DNA of 64,000 bases, from contig NZ_STGE01000023.1 of assembly GCF_005222675.1 (NCBI RefSeq), positions 1 through 64,000 of the forward strand. The letters are read 5' to 3'. A program made the translations under genes and the position numbers. Numbering within the stretch: position 1 is the first letter of the stretch; each line of letters opens with the position of its first letter. Shown here in pieces: positions 18,278 through 27,411 of this stretch. The notes under the pieces were generated by a model. The model ran no database searches, was not told the origin of the DNA, and saw nothing but the letters and a program-made list of their open reading frames with translations. Origin of the DNA: Mycolicibacterium sp. CR10 (GTDB taxonomy: Bacteria; Actinomycetota; Actinomycetes; Mycobacteriales; Mycobacteriaceae).

Positions 18278-18775
18278 ATGGCCAAGAAAGCCAAGGTGGC
18301 CAAGGACAGCAACAACCAGGTTGTCGCTACCAATCGCAAAGCGCGGCACAACTATTCGATCCTCGAGACCTTCGAGGCGGGGGTCGCGCTGATGGGCACC
18401 GAGGTGAAGAGCCTGCGGGAGGGGCAGGCGTCGCTGGCCGACGCGTTCGCGACCATCGACGACGGCGAGATCTGGCTGCGTAACCTGCACGTCCCCGAAT
18501 ACCATCACGGCAGTTGGACCAACCACGCGCCGCGGCGCAATCGCAAGCTGCTGCTGCACCGGCGTGAGATCGACAACCTTGTCGGCAAGATCCGCGACGG
18601 CAACCTGACCCTGGTACCGCTGTCGCTGTACTTCACCGGTGGCCGGGTCAAGGTGGAACTCGCGCTGGCCCGCGGTAAACAGGCCCACGACAAAAGGCAG
18701 GACCTGGCGCGCCGCGATGCGGAGCGTGAGGTCACCCGTGAGATGGGCCGCCGCGTCAAGGGCATGACCTCCTGA
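18278..18775 (+). CDS. smpB: SsrA-binding protein SmpB
   Basis: Protein of 165 aa. Family blocks are clear: [28 protein letters not shown], then [30 protein letters not shown], and the basic C-terminal tail [20 protein letters not shown] that enters the mRNA channel. It binds tmRNA and brings it to stalled ribosomes. Its RNA partner ssrA lies 3.4 kb downstream in this window. The start is 3 nt after the ftsX stop. Confidence 0.95.
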   Translation: MAKKAKVAKDSNNQVVATNRKARHNYSILETFEAGVALMGTEVKSLREGQASLADAFATIDDGEIWLRNLHVPEYHHGSWTNHAPRRNRKLLLHRREIDNLVGKIRDGNLTLVPLSLYFTGGRVKVELALARGKQAHDKRQDLARRDAEREVTREMGRRVKGMTS

Positions 18776-19617
18776 CCGGCATTCTCAGTGCGCTGCTCGC
18801 CGCACTGGGGTACGGCATCAGCGACTTCGTCGGCGGCATCGCCTCGCGCCGGGTCGCCGCGCTGCGGGTGGTGATCGTGTCCTACCCGGTGGCGCTGGTG
18901 CTGTTGATCGTTGTCGCGGTGCCTGTCGGCGGGCAAATCAGCACCCCGGCGGTGCTGTGGGGGCTGCTGTCCGGCGTGGCGCAGGCATTCGGCGTGTGGT
19001 GGTTCTATGCCGCGCTGGGGTCCGGACCGATCTCGGTGGTGTCCCCGCTGACGGCGATCCTGGTCGCCGGAATCCCGGTCGGTGTGGGCCTGGCGTTGGG
19101 GGAGCGGCCCGGCGCGCTGGCCGGAATCGGGGTGGCACTGGCGCTGGTTGCCGTGGTGCTGGTGTCCCGGGAAGCCACCGACGCGGACGCCACACCGCAC
19201 AAGTTCACCGCGAAGGTGGCCTGGTTGACCGTCGGCTCCGGTGTCGCGTTCGGGATGAACTTCGTCATCCTCGACCAGGTGCCGCACGAAGCCGAGCTGT
19301 GGCCGCTGGTGTTTGGGCGGTTGGCCGCCGCGGCGATCGTGGTGGTGGCCGCGGTGATGACGGCCAATCTGGTGTTCGAGCGGGGCATGCCGATGCGCCT
19401 GGCGGTGTTCGCCGGGGTGCTCGACACCGTCGCCAATGTCGCGACCCTGATTGCGCTGCAATCGTCGATGTTGTCGCTGGCCGGCGTCCTGATCGCGCTG
19501 TACCCGGCGGCCACTGTGCTGCTCGCGATCGTGGTGCTCCGGGAGCGGGTGACTCGCTGGCAGGGGGTCGGGATGGTGCTGGCTCTTGCATCTGTCGGAA
19601 TGATTGCGTCGGGTTAG
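18772..19617 (+). CDS. DMT-superfamily (EamA-type) transporter with a probable CTG start
   Basis: Polytopic membrane protein with EamA repeats, 281 aa if it begins at CTG 18772. The peptide then starts [20 protein letters not shown], a complete first helix. The first standard start codon is GTG 18868, which would remove this helix and leave nine. No ATG, GTG or TTG occurs in this frame between the upstream stop (18739) and 18868. CTG 18772 overlaps the smpB stop codon, a usual coupling arrangement. Later helices ([40 protein letters not shown]) are characteristic of EamA domains. Substrate is unknown; such proteins export amino acids or other metabolites. Either the gene uses CTG or an ATG/GTG has been lost. 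Confidence 0.65.
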   Translation: MTGILSALLAALGYGISDFVGGIASRRVAALRVVIVSYPVALVLLIVVAVPVGGQISTPAVLWGLLSGVAQAFGVWWFYAALGSGPISVVSPLTAILVAGIPVGVGLALGERPGALAGIGVALALVAVVLVSREATDADATPHKFTAKVAWLTVGSGVAFGMNFVILDQVPHEAELWPLVFGRLAAAAIVVVAAVMTANLVFERGMPMRLAVFAGVLDTVANVATLIALQSSMLSLAGVLIALYPAATVLLAIVVLRERVTRWQGVGMVLALASVGMIASG

Positions 19618-19675
19618 CTACCGTCATCCTGAGCACCACGTCCGCGCGGGGGCCGGGCGCAGGGGAGGGGGGCGA

Positions 19676-21946
19676 ATGGCACCTACGGGCTATCGGATTC
19701 GCCTCGTTCTGGTCATCGCCACCATGGCGCTGGTGGTGGCCAACTCGCTCGCGCTGTGGGGCGACGAGCCGGCCCGTCGAGTGGCTGCGGGACTCGAGTT
19801 CGGCATTGGTATCGGCGCGGTGGTCTACGGCCTGATCACCGCGCGGCGAGCACGTGGTGTGTCCCGAACCTGGAGACTGCTCGCTGTCGCGGCCCTGACA
19901 TGTCTTCTGGCTGCTGAACTCGCCTGGTGGACGAATTGGGAGGTGTTCCGGCCCGCCGGTGTCCTCGCCTACTACCTGTTCCCGTTGTTGGCGTTTGCGT
20001 CGGTGCTGCTGCTGGCGCACGCCGGCGGCGGGGTCACCAGGTCACCTGATCGCTCGCTGAGGCACGCCGTGGTCACTACCGGCCTCGACGGCCTCGTGGC
20101 AGCGACGTCGTTCGCCATCATGGTGATCATCGGCGGGTTCGGCATGATGTCCACCGCGTCCTTTCCTCGGTCCGGGAATCCCACGGTCGAGATCGTGTAC
20201 TCGCTGCTCGAACTCGTTCTGGTCGCCTTTGCAGCCGTGATCGGGATGATCTACCGACCGGATCAGCCGTACCGCGCGAACTACCTGCAGCTGGCGTGCG
20301 GTGTGGTGTTGATCGTGGCCTCCGACCGGGTGGTCGCCTACCTTGATTCCGTCGGCGAGATTCCCGGTCAGCTGTGGGGCGGGGTGGGGTTCGTCCTCGG
20401 CCCGCTGTTGATCGCTTTCGCCTTCCGTGACGTGCCACCGGCGGAGGCGGCCGTTCGGCGTCGGGGGTTGGATTCGGCACAGCTGGTACTGCCCTATTCG
20501 GGCTTCCTCGGGATCACCATGCTGTTGGCGTTCCATCTGCTGACCGGCAACCGGCTCGATGCGGTGGCGATCAGCTTCACCGTGGCCATGGTGGTGCTCG
20601 TGGCTGCCCGACAGGTGGTGGCCATGGACGCGCAGCGGAAGCTGACGGCGCGGCTCTATGAGGCGCAGCGTGGACTCGCACACCAGGTCCTCCATGATGC
20701 GCTGACCGGGCTGCCGAACCGCCTGTTGTTCGCCCAGCGGCTCGACGACGCGGTGCGCGAAGGCCACTTCATGTTGATCTTCGTCGATATCGACGACTTC
20801 AAAGAGGTGAACGACCGGTTCGGCCACGCCGCCGGCGACGAGCTGCTGCGGGCCGTCGGCGATCGGCTCCGTCGCTGCGTGACAGACGCCGACACGCTTG
20901 CGCGGATCGGCGGCGACGAATTCGCGATCCTGGTCGAAGGTGAGCAGGAGGAGCCCGAGACGGTCGCCGACCGGCTCCGGGTGGTGTTGCGAGATCCGTT
21001 CGCCGTGCACGGATCCTCTGTGCGGGTGCGGGCGAGCATGGGTCTGGTGCGCTCGGGGTCCGCTGATCCGTCCCAGACCTCGGATGACCTGCTGAGGCAG
21101 GCGGACATCTCGATGTACGCGGGCAAGCGGCTCGGCAAGAATACTGCGGTGGTGTATCAACCGTCGGCAGGGGTGCAGGCGGACTTCCCGAGCGCGCTGC
21201 GGCAGGCACACGGCGGTACTCCTGCCGGATTCAGCCTCGTGTACCAGCCCGTCGTACGGCTGCCGGAGGGGACGCCGGTGGCGGTGGAGGCGCTGGCGAG
21301 GTGGCAGGCGCCCAACGGAATCCACATCGCCCCCGAAACCTTCGTCGCCGTGGCCGAAGCGTCGGGGCTCGGTGCCGTCCTGGATGCTCTGGTGCTCGAG
21401 ATGGCGTGCAGCGATGTCGAAGCTGCCGGCCTGGACGTCGACATCCACGTCAACATCGGAGCGGCGCGGTTGGGTAATCCAGGTTTCGAACACGTGGTGC
21501 GTCAAACGCTGGCGCAGCATCGGATCCCGCCGAGCAGGCTGGTCATGGAGATCACCGAGACCGTGCCGATCGTCGACCTCCCGAAGGCGGCAGCGCAGAT
21601 CGCACGGCTCAACGCGCACGGCGTCAAGGTGGCGCTGGACGACTTCGGTGCGGGGTACAACTCGCTGAAGTACCTGCACGCCCTGCCGGTGCAGATCGTC
21701 AAGCTGGATCGGAGTCTGGTGATCGGCTCGGAGCCGGCGCGGGATCTGTCGCTGTACCGCTCGGTCATCGGGTTGTGCAAGGCGCTGGGTCTGGTGGTGA
21801 TCGCGGAGGGCATCGAGACCGACGCACAGGCGGACACGGTGTACAGCGCCGGCTGCCGGCTGGCCCAGGGTCATCTGTTCGGGCGCCCCGTCGCCATCGG
21901 CGAACTAGGCCGCATGGCGCACACCGAACCAGTCGGCGAGGCCTGA
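19676..21946 (+). CDS. Membrane-bound GGDEF-EAL cyclic-di-GMP turnover protein
   Basis: Protein of 756 aa from ATG 19676, which has a GGGGAGGGGGG sequence just upstream. The first ~300 residues hold about eight predicted membrane helices, a MASE-like sensor region. A GGDEF domain follows (DALTGLPNRLLF onset; intact RIGGDEFAILV near residues 410-415), then an EAL domain (intact VEALARW near 538; ALDDFGAGYNSLKYL, a substrate/metal-binding block; and KLDRSLV). Both signature motifs are complete, so the protein may make and hydrolyse c-di-GMP. It lies between smpB and ssrA, an insertion relative to the tight core block. An in-frame codon at 19604 would overlap the preceding gene and is not preferred. 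Confidence 0.85.
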   Translation: MAPTGYRIRLVLVIATMALVVANSLALWGDEPARRVAAGLEFGIGIGAVVYGLITARRARGVSRTWRLLAVAALTCLLAAELAWWTNWEVFRPAGVLAYYLFPLLAFASVLLLAHAGGGVTRSPDRSLRHAVVTTGLDGLVAATSFAIMVIIGGFGMMSTASFPRSGNPTVEIVYSLLELVLVAFAAVIGMIYRPDQPYRANYLQLACGVVLIVASDRVVAYLDSVGEIPGQLWGGVGFVLGPLLIAFAFRDVPPAEAAVRRRGLDSAQLVLPYSGFLGITMLLAFHLLTGNRLDAVAISFTVAMVVLVAARQVVAMDAQRKLTARLYEAQRGLAHQVLHDALTGLPNRLLFAQRLDDAVREGHFMLIFVDIDDFKEVNDRFGHAAGDELLRAVGDRLRRCVTDADTLARIGGDEFAILVEGEQEEPETVADRLRVVLRDPFAVHGSSVRVRASMGLVRSGSADPSQTSDDLLRQADISMYAGKRLGKNTAVVYQPSAGVQADFPSALRQAHGGTPAGFSLVYQPVVRLPEGTPVAVEALARWQAPNGIHIAPETFVAVAEASGLGAVLDALVLEMACSDVEAAGLDVDIHVNIGAARLGNPGFEHVVRQTLAQHRIPPSRLVMEITETVPIVDLPKAAAQIARLNAHGVKVALDDFGAGYNSLKYLHALPVQIVKLDRSLVIGSEPARDLSLYRSVIGLCKALGLVVIAEGIETDAQADTVYSAGCRLAQGHLFGRPVAIGELGRMAHTEPVGEA

Positions 21947-22023
21947 CTTCACTCGCGCACCCGGGCCAAGCGTGCGACGTGATCGCGCTCCGGATCGTCG
22001 AGCACCTTGGTTGGTCATCTGGA

Positions 22024-22113
<90 letters not shown>

Positions 22114-22168
22114 CAGGGCGTACCTGAACCGGGACTATTTTTTCGCTGGCCTGTGTTGCACGACCCGG

Positions 22169-22174
22169 TAGTAT
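22169..22174 (+). promoter_or_regulatory. Probable -10 box of ssrA
   Basis: TAGTAT matches TANNNT and lies about 34 nt before the mature tmRNA 5' end, which would leave a short leader for RNase P removal. No strong -35 hexamer is visible at 17 nt. Confidence 0.4.
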
Positions 22175-22207
22175 TGACCTTCCTGCTGAACGTCGGCAGG
22201 GGTGCGA

Positions 22208-22575
22208 GGGGCTGAACGGTTTCGACTTCGCGCATCGAATCAAGGGAAGCGTGCCGGTGCAGGCAATTGACCACCGTAAGCGTCGTTGCAACCAATTAAG
22301 CGCCGATTCCAATCAGCGCGACTTCGCCCTCGCTGCTTAAGCGACGGTGAGTCTGTCAGACCGGGAGCGCCCTCGGCCCGGACCCTGGCATCAGCTAGAG
22401 GGACAAACCGATAAGTCCGGTCGCGGGATCTATCGGGACATCAAACAGCGACTGGGATCGTCATCCTGACTTGTTCGCGTGATCAGGAGATCCGAGTAGA
22501 GACATAGCGGACTGCGCACGGAGAAGCCTCGAGGGAATGCCGTAGGACCCGGGTTCGATTCCCGGCAGCTCCACC
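22208..22575 (+). ncRNA. ssrA: Transfer-messenger RNA (tmRNA)
   Basis: One-piece tmRNA of about 368 nt. The 5' end GGGGCTGAACGGTTTCGAC pairs with the 3' CAGCTCC to form the acceptor stem, and the T-arm GGGTTCGATTCCC is present. The tag frame at 22302-22340 reads ADSNQRDFALAA followed by TAA; the tag ends in the ClpXP/ClpAP-recognised LAA-type signal. The usual mycobacterial tag as I recall it has Tyr where this has Phe (RDF for RDY). The encoded 3' end is ACC followed by G, so the terminal A must be added by CCA transferase. It rescues stalled ribosomes with SmpB. A strong terminator follows at once. Confidence 0.95.
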
Positions 22576-22580
22576 GGATA

Positions 22581-22620
22581 GAAGCAGGTCAGGGACGCAA
22601 TCCCTGACCTGCTTCCTTTT
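22581..22620 (+). terminator. Rho-independent terminator of ssrA
   Basis: A perfect 15-bp stem, GAAGCAGGTCAGGGA (22581-22595) with TCCCTGACCTGCTTC (22601-22615), encloses the loop CGCAA and is followed by CTTTT. This is the strongest intrinsic terminator in the window and begins 5 nt after the tmRNA 3' end. Confidence 0.9.
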
Positions 22621-22754
22621 GGCCTCGACGCGCACCGTGACGATCAAAGGACGGACACCGTCAACGCGCAGTGAAACGATGTCGTGGTGAACCCCAGCCC
22701 CACGGCGAACTTCTATGGCAACTGCGGTCCGTCACTGCATCCGGTGCGTAAGCC

Positions 22755-23528
22755 GTGACCGACGAACTAGGACGTCTGCTCGGAAAGTCGGCTGTGATCA
22801 CCGGGGCGGCGTTCGGCATCGGTCGGGCGACCGCCGAGCTCTTCGCGCGCGAGGGCGCGCGGCTGACCTTGACCGACATCCAGGGCGATCCGCTGCTGGC
22901 GCTGGCCGATGAACTGCGGCACGCCGGGGCGGAGGTCGAGACGGTCATCGGCGACGTCTCGGTCGAGCAGGACGCACGGCGGATGATCGGGGCCGCGGCC
23001 GATCGCTTCGGCCGGCTCGATGTGCTGGTGGCCAACGCCGGCATCATCCCGCTCGGCGATGCGATGGAGGTGACCGCCGCCGGCTGGGACGAGGTGATGG
23101 CCATCGACGGGCGCGGCATGTTCCTCACGTGCAAGTTCGCGATCGAGGCGATGCTGCCGACCGGTGGGGGCGCCATCGTCTGCCTCTCCTCGATCTCCGG
23201 ACTGGCCGGGCAGAAGCGGCAGGCGGCTTACGGGCCCGCCAAGTTCATCGCGACCGGCTTGACCAAGCATCTGGCGGTCGAATGGGCCGACCGAGGGATC
23301 AGAGTCAACGCCGTTGCCCCCGGAACGATTCGAACCGAGCGGGTCAAGCAACTCCCGGACGAGCCGGGGGGGTCCGAATACCTGGCCGCGATCGAAGGCA
23401 TGCACCCGATGGGCCGTCTCGGCGAGCCGGCCGAAGTCGCCAGTGCCATCGCCTTTCTCGCCTCTGACGACGCCTCCTTCATCACCGGCGTGGTGCTGCC
23501 CGTAGATGGGGGATACCTGGCGCAGTAG
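22755..23528 (+). CDS. Classical SDR-family NAD(P)-dependent oxidoreductase
   Basis: Protein of 257 aa with all classical short-chain dehydrogenase motifs: the cofactor loop TGAAFGIGRAT near residue 16, NAG in VLVANAGIIP, the active-site Ser in CLSSISGLAG, and YGPAK as the YxxxK pair. The acidic residue in LTDIQGD after the second strand suggests NAD(H) preference. The C-terminal ITGVVLPVDGGYLAQ is typical. Substrate is unknown. It stands alone after the ssrA terminator and is convergent with the kinase gene, ending 43 nt from its stop. Confidence 0.8.
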   Translation: MTDELGRLLGKSAVITGAAFGIGRATAELFAREGARLTLTDIQGDPLLALADELRHAGAEVETVIGDVSVEQDARRMIGAAADRFGRLDVLVANAGIIPLGDAMEVTAAGWDEVMAIDGRGMFLTCKFAIEAMLPTGGGAIVCLSSISGLAGQKRQAAYGPAKFIATGLTKHLAVEWADRGIRVNAVAPGTIRTERVKQLPDEPGGSEYLAAIEGMHPMGRLGEPAEVASAIAFLASDDASFITGVVLPVDGGYLAQ

Positions 23529-23570
23529 CGTCCGCGGTGATAGCGGCCGGGGTCGGGCCCGCGTTTTCGC

Positions 23571-25358
23571 CTATCCGGCGGCCTGCAGCGTGATATCGGA
23601 GATCTCTGTCCGGCTCCGGCCGTCGGTGGTGCCCAGCGTGCTGATCCACACCAGCACATTGGAGGTCTTGGCCGGATCGGTGACTTCGATGCGGTTCTGT
23701 CCCGGTTGTAGCGGCGTCGTCGGCGTCAGCTCTGTGGTGTCGGCCAACGAGGCCGGGGTTTCGGTGGGAGACGAGCGGATCTGCACCTCAGTTCCCGTGC
23801 TCGACACGTCGATGGTGACCGCACTCAGCGCTGTCGGTTCGGACAGATGCAGCACCAGTCCCTGGCCCTCGATGAAGTTCGGGAACGGGACGGCGTCCTG
23901 GTACGTCACGGTGGCCCAGGACGTGTCGGGGTCGCCGTCGATCGCCATGCCGGCTCGCTGCGGATTGTCGGGGGCGCCGTCGGGTGCGAACACGGTGGCA
24001 CTCTCCGGTCTGACGATCGGCCCGGGGCCTGTCCGCAGACCGAATCCGTCGGTGAACCACGCTGCCGCAGCGACGACCAACACGATCACGCCCGCGAGCG
24101 CGGCGAGTGCTGCCATGCGGCCGCGCCTGCGCTTCGGTGCCGTTTCCCACCGCGCCGTCGTCTGCGACGACGGCGATTCTCGCGTGGGAGGTGTCTCGCC
24201 CGGGAAGATGCCGACCTCGTCGGCATCGAGGGTGTGGCCGTCCCAGACGCCGCTGACCTCGACCTCGTCGCCGTCTGACAGTTGACCCGCTCCGCGTTGG
24301 GTGTGCAGGTCCACCGGAACAGGAACAGGCAGGTCGGTCGTCGGGCTATCGGGCATTACGTGGAACGACAGGGTCCCGGGTTGACCGGGTGCGGCGGCCG
24401 CGCTGTGTGTGACGCCGTGCGCCGTCCCGCGCAGGGTCACGCGCTCGAGACGCTGCGTCGCGGGGCGGCCTTCCGAGGTCGGTGAGCCGGATTGGGGATG
24501 CGGCGCGGTGGCGTCGAGGCGTGGCGCCGGCTGCGTGAGGGCGTGGGCGAAGTCGAGGCAACTGGAGTAACGCTGGTTGGGGTCTTTCGCCAGGGCTTTC
24601 GCGAGGACGCCGTCGAGGTGCGCGAGATGGGGTTTGCGATCCGATATCCGCGGGGGCGGCGTACCCAGGTGGTGACTGATCACGACGGCACGATTGGCGT
24701 TCTCGAAGGGGGGCGCACCGGTCAGCAAGTGAAAAGTTGTGGCAGCCAACGCATATTGATCCGCCCGGCCGTCGAGCGACTGGCCTCGGAGTTGCTCGGG
24801 GGCCATATAGCTGACGGTTCCCACCGCGACGTTGTCATCGGTGAGGTTACTGACGTCATCGATCCGGCGAGCGATGCCGAAGTCGGTCAGGAGAACCCGT
24901 CGCCGCCGCCCATCGGAGGCGGTCACGAGGATGTTCTCGGGCTTGACGTCACGATGGAGCAGCCCTTGCTCATGCGCGGAGTCGAGCGCATCGGCCACCG
25001 CCGTCACGATCTCGGAGACATCGCGCTCGGGCATGCCGCTCGGGTATGACTCCTTGATCAAGCGGCCGGCGTCAGTGCCGTCGACGTAGTCCATCGAGAT
25101 CCACAGCCGTCCGTCGTACTCACCGCGGTCGAGCACGCCGACGATATGCGGGTGGCGCAGCGTGGCCGCCATCTCGGCCTCGCGAATGAACCTCGCCCGA
25201 AACTCCGTGTCCGCCGTCGAGGTAGGGGACAAAATCTTGAGCGCGTCCTGGCGGGGCAACCGAGGATGCTGAGCGAGGTACACCTCACCCATGCCGCCGG
25301 TGCCGAGCAACCGCTGGATCAGGTAGCCGGCGAATTCCTCACCGGTGTTCAACGGCAT
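23571..25358 (-). CDS. Receptor-type Ser/Thr protein kinase with extracellular discoidin-like domain
   Basis: Transmembrane kinase of 595 aa. Kinase residues are complete: glycine loop [10 protein letters not shown] (19-28), K41 in DALKIL, catalytic HRDVKPEN (D137, N142), DFG (D159) and the APE block MAPEQ. Residues about 290-400 form a linker with a small beta domain ([20 protein letters not shown]). One membrane helix ([20 protein letters not shown]) lies near 420-440. The exported C-terminus ([20 protein letters not shown], then [19 protein letters not shown]) resembles the discoidin/F5-8C-like galactose-binding fold also found outside the membrane in mycobacterial MviN. It is a Hanks-type kinase but not one of the standard PknA-L set as far as I recognise. 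ATG 25358 follows a -10 box by 7 nt. Confidence 0.85.
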   Translation of the reverse strand: MPLNTGEEFAGYLIQRLLGTGGMGEVYLAQHPRLPRQDALKILSPTSTADTEFRARFIREAEMAATLRHPHIVGVLDRGEYDGRLWISMDYVDGTDAGRLIKESYPSGMPERDVSEIVTAVADALDSAHEQGLLHRDVKPENILVTASDGRRRRVLLTDFGIARRIDDVSNLTDDNVAVGTVSYMAPEQLRGQSLDGRADQYALAATTFHLLTGAPPFENANRAVVISHHLGTPPPRISDRKPHLAHLDGVLAKALAKDPNQRYSSCLDFAHALTQPAPRLDATAPHPQSGSPTSEGRPATQRLERVTLRGTAHGVTHSAAAAPGQPGTLSFHVMPDSPTTDLPVPVPVDLHTQRGAGQLSDGDEVEVSGVWDGHTLDADEVGIFPGETPPTRESPSSQTTARWETAPKRRRGRMAALAALAGVIVLVVAAAAWFTDGFGLRTGPGPIVRPESATVFAPDGAPDNPQRAGMAIDGDPDTSWATVTYQDAVPFPNFIEGQGLVLHLSEPTALSAVTIDVSSTGTEVQIRSSPTETPASLADTTELTPTTPLQPGQNRIEVTDPAKTSNVLVWISTLGTTDGRSRTEISDITLQAAG

Positions 25359-25365
25359 GCAGGAG

Positions 25366-25371
25366 AGCCTA
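25366..25371 (-). promoter_or_regulatory. -10 box of the kinase gene, probably leaderless
   Basis: On the minus strand TAGGCT ends 7 nt before ATG 25358. It supports that start over an upstream in-frame codon at 25382. Confidence 0.4.
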
Positions 25372-25473
25372 CAAACCGTCATGCGTCGCGGCAGAATCCC
25401 GCCTCACCGACATCAGCCGCCCCGAACGCCGCACGGTGGATGTCGGCAGTGGCAACACCTCTCTGCCTGCAGG

Positions 25474-25479
25474 TACTTT
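25474..25479 (+). promoter_or_regulatory. -10 box of the PAS-GGDEF gene, probably leaderless
   Basis: TACTTT ends 8 nt before ATG 25488 and fits TANNNT. Confidence 0.4.
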
Positions 25480-25487
25480 GATTGGGC

Positions 25488-27164
25488 ATGTCCCACCCGC
25501 CGACGCCCAGTATCGACATGGCTCAGCCGCCTTCAGCGATGAGCCGCGAAGGCGTGGCGGGGGTGTCGACGACGGCTACCACAGCGTCCGAAAGGGACGT
25601 TCCCGGATCGGGCGAGGGTTGGTACCGCCGGCTGGTCGAACAGAGCCCCGACGGAATCTGTGTGTACTCGGGCGGACGTGTCGTCTTCGTCAACGCCGCC
25701 GGAGTGCGGTTGATGAGGGCCCAGTCCAGCGACGACATCGTCGGTCGATCGATCAGGGATTTCGTTTCTGCTGAGTCGATACCCCCGATGCTCGCCGACC
25801 TCGCCAAGCTCAAGAAGCCTGGTGACTGCTCTCCGCATTTCCCGGCCGAGATGATCCGTAGAGACGGCAGCCGGCTCGCGGTCGAAGTCGTCGCCGTCAA
25901 GCTGAGTTGGGAGGGTGCCGATGCGTTACAGGTCGTCACCCGCGACGTGAGCGCCCGCCAAGAGGCTGAAGCCGCCTTGAGATATCAGGCGGCATTGGTC
26001 AACCACGTCAGCGACGCCATCATCGGCACCACCGCCGACGGGGAGGTGACCAGTTGGAACCCGGCGGCCGAGGCGATCTACGGGCGGTCGGGCACCGCGG
26101 CGATCGGGCTGTCCATCGCGGCGGCGGTCGGCGCGGAACTGACACCCCAGAAGGTCGTCGCGGCAGGGGGAGTCGTCCACGCTCAGCACTATTCCAACCA
26201 TGGCTACGCACTCGACGTACGAGTGTCCGTCGCGTCGATGGCCGACGGATATGTGCTGGTGTGCAGCGACCTGACTCCGCTGCGCCGCGCGGAACAACAC
26301 TTCGAGGCGGTCATCACGTCGATGATCGAGGGCCTGATCGTCACCGACAAGGACGGGCGGATCAAGTCGATCAATCCCGCAGGCTTGCGGGTACTGGGTG
26401 TCCCAGATGGGACAGACCTGACCGGTGTCGACTTTTTCGCTGCGACAGACCGTCATCCTTTCTACGACGAGAACGGCGTGAACATCGCGCCCAATGACCG
26501 GCCCGCGAAGGCCGTTCTGCGTACGGGTGTGTCGTTCGAGAACCTCGTGCACGGATGGGACCATGCGGGGGGTCGGGGGTGGCTGATGTCGAGCTGTCGG
26601 CTGCTGAACCCCGACAGGCCGGGTCTCTCCGACATGCTGATCACCTTCAACGACATCACCGCACAACGGGCCGAAGCCGAGGAGATGAAGTTCCTCGCGA
26701 CCCATGACGGCCTGACGAACTTACCCAACCGGGCCGCCATGCTGCGGGGGATCAACGAGGCGTTGAGAGAAACCCCCGGCGGAGCGCGGTTGCGCGCTGT
26801 TCTCTTCATCGATGTCGACAACCTGAAGATGACGAACGACACCCACGGCCACGAGGCCGGGGATGTCGTCCTGACCACCACCGCTGAACGGCTGCGCCGC
26901 ACCGTCGCTGCGGAAGACATCGTGGGCCGTTGGGGCGGCGACGAATTCGTGGTCCTCGTCTGTCGTGCCATCACGTCATCAGAACTCGACGACTTGATCG
27001 ATCGGTTACATGGGGCATTGGCCGCCCCCACAGGCATGGCGTCGGGCCCGATCGGTGCCAGCATCGGCGTCGTCGAGGTCCGCCCGTCAGACAGGCGAAC
27101 GGCCGGCGAGATTCTGCGCGACGCCGACCTGGCCATGTACGAGGCGAAACGCGCACGACGCTGA
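25488..27164 (+). CDS. PAS-PAS-PAS-GGDEF diguanylate cyclase
   Basis: Soluble protein of 558 aa. Three PAS repeats are visible: about 48-165 (WYRRLVEQSPDGICVYSGGR to VVTRDVSARQEAE), 166-265 (VNHVSDAIIGTTADGEVTSWN), and 270-390 (VITSMIEGLIVTDKDGRIKSIN to ITFNDITAQRAEAE). The C-terminal GGDEF domain starts at FLATHDGLTNLPNR and holds an intact GRWGGDEFVVLV near residue 483, so diguanylate cyclase activity is expected. There is no EAL domain. PAS ligands are unknown. The gene is divergent from the receptor kinase, so both may belong to one signalling island with the membrane GGDEF-EAL protein 3.5 kb upstream. Confidence 0.85.
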   Translation: MSHPPTPSIDMAQPPSAMSREGVAGVSTTATTASERDVPGSGEGWYRRLVEQSPDGICVYSGGRVVFVNAAGVRLMRAQSSDDIVGRSIRDFVSAESIPPMLADLAKLKKPGDCSPHFPAEMIRRDGSRLAVEVVAVKLSWEGADALQVVTRDVSARQEAEAALRYQAALVNHVSDAIIGTTADGEVTSWNPAAEAIYGRSGTAAIGLSIAAAVGAELTPQKVVAAGGVVHAQHYSNHGYALDVRVSVASMADGYVLVCSDLTPLRRAEQHFEAVITSMIEGLIVTDKDGRIKSINPAGLRVLGVPDGTDLTGVDFFAATDRHPFYDENGVNIAPNDRPAKAVLRTGVSFENLVHGWDHAGGRGWLMSSCRLLNPDRPGLSDMLITFNDITAQRAEAEEMKFLATHDGLTNLPNRAAMLRGINEALRETPGGARLRAVLFIDVDNLKMTNDTHGHEAGDVVLTTTAERLRRTVAAEDIVGRWGGDEFVVLVCRAITSSELDDLIDRLHGALAAPTGMASGPIGASIGVVEVRPSDRRTAGEILRDADLAMYEAKRARR

Positions 27165-27411
27165 TGTCCGTCGCAGCACGCGGCGAATTCTACGGCTCGG
27201 TAGATTAGAGTGCTAGCAAGTTAGCCACCAAATGTCATCTCTGCGTTGCGTTTTCCGTTTCGCAGTTTGCCGGTCGGTCGATCGAGGAGTCGCCTTTGCT
27301 GTCGAGTCAGCGCAGGGCGTTCTGGGCGATCACGTCGCGGGTGATGACCACGCGAGCCCAGCTGCAGTTCGGTGGTAGCAAAGTGCCCGCAGCGTTCGGC
27401 GGTGGGGAACG

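Noticed and set aside
20042..21874. Minus-strand open frame of about 610 codons opposite the GGDEF-EAL gene
   Set aside because: Shadow of intact GGDEF and EAL motifs on the plus strand; no ribosome-binding site or recognisable domain.
22500..22576. A separate tRNA gene at the T-arm GGGTTCGATTCCC
   Set aside because: This is the tRNA-like 3' half of tmRNA; its acceptor stem pairs with the 5' end at 22208, and no anticodon arm exists.
27205..27230. CIRCE-like half site GAGTGCTAG before the E1-alpha operon
   Set aside because: Only one half is present; the matching TTAGCACTC arm is missing at the 9-nt spacing.
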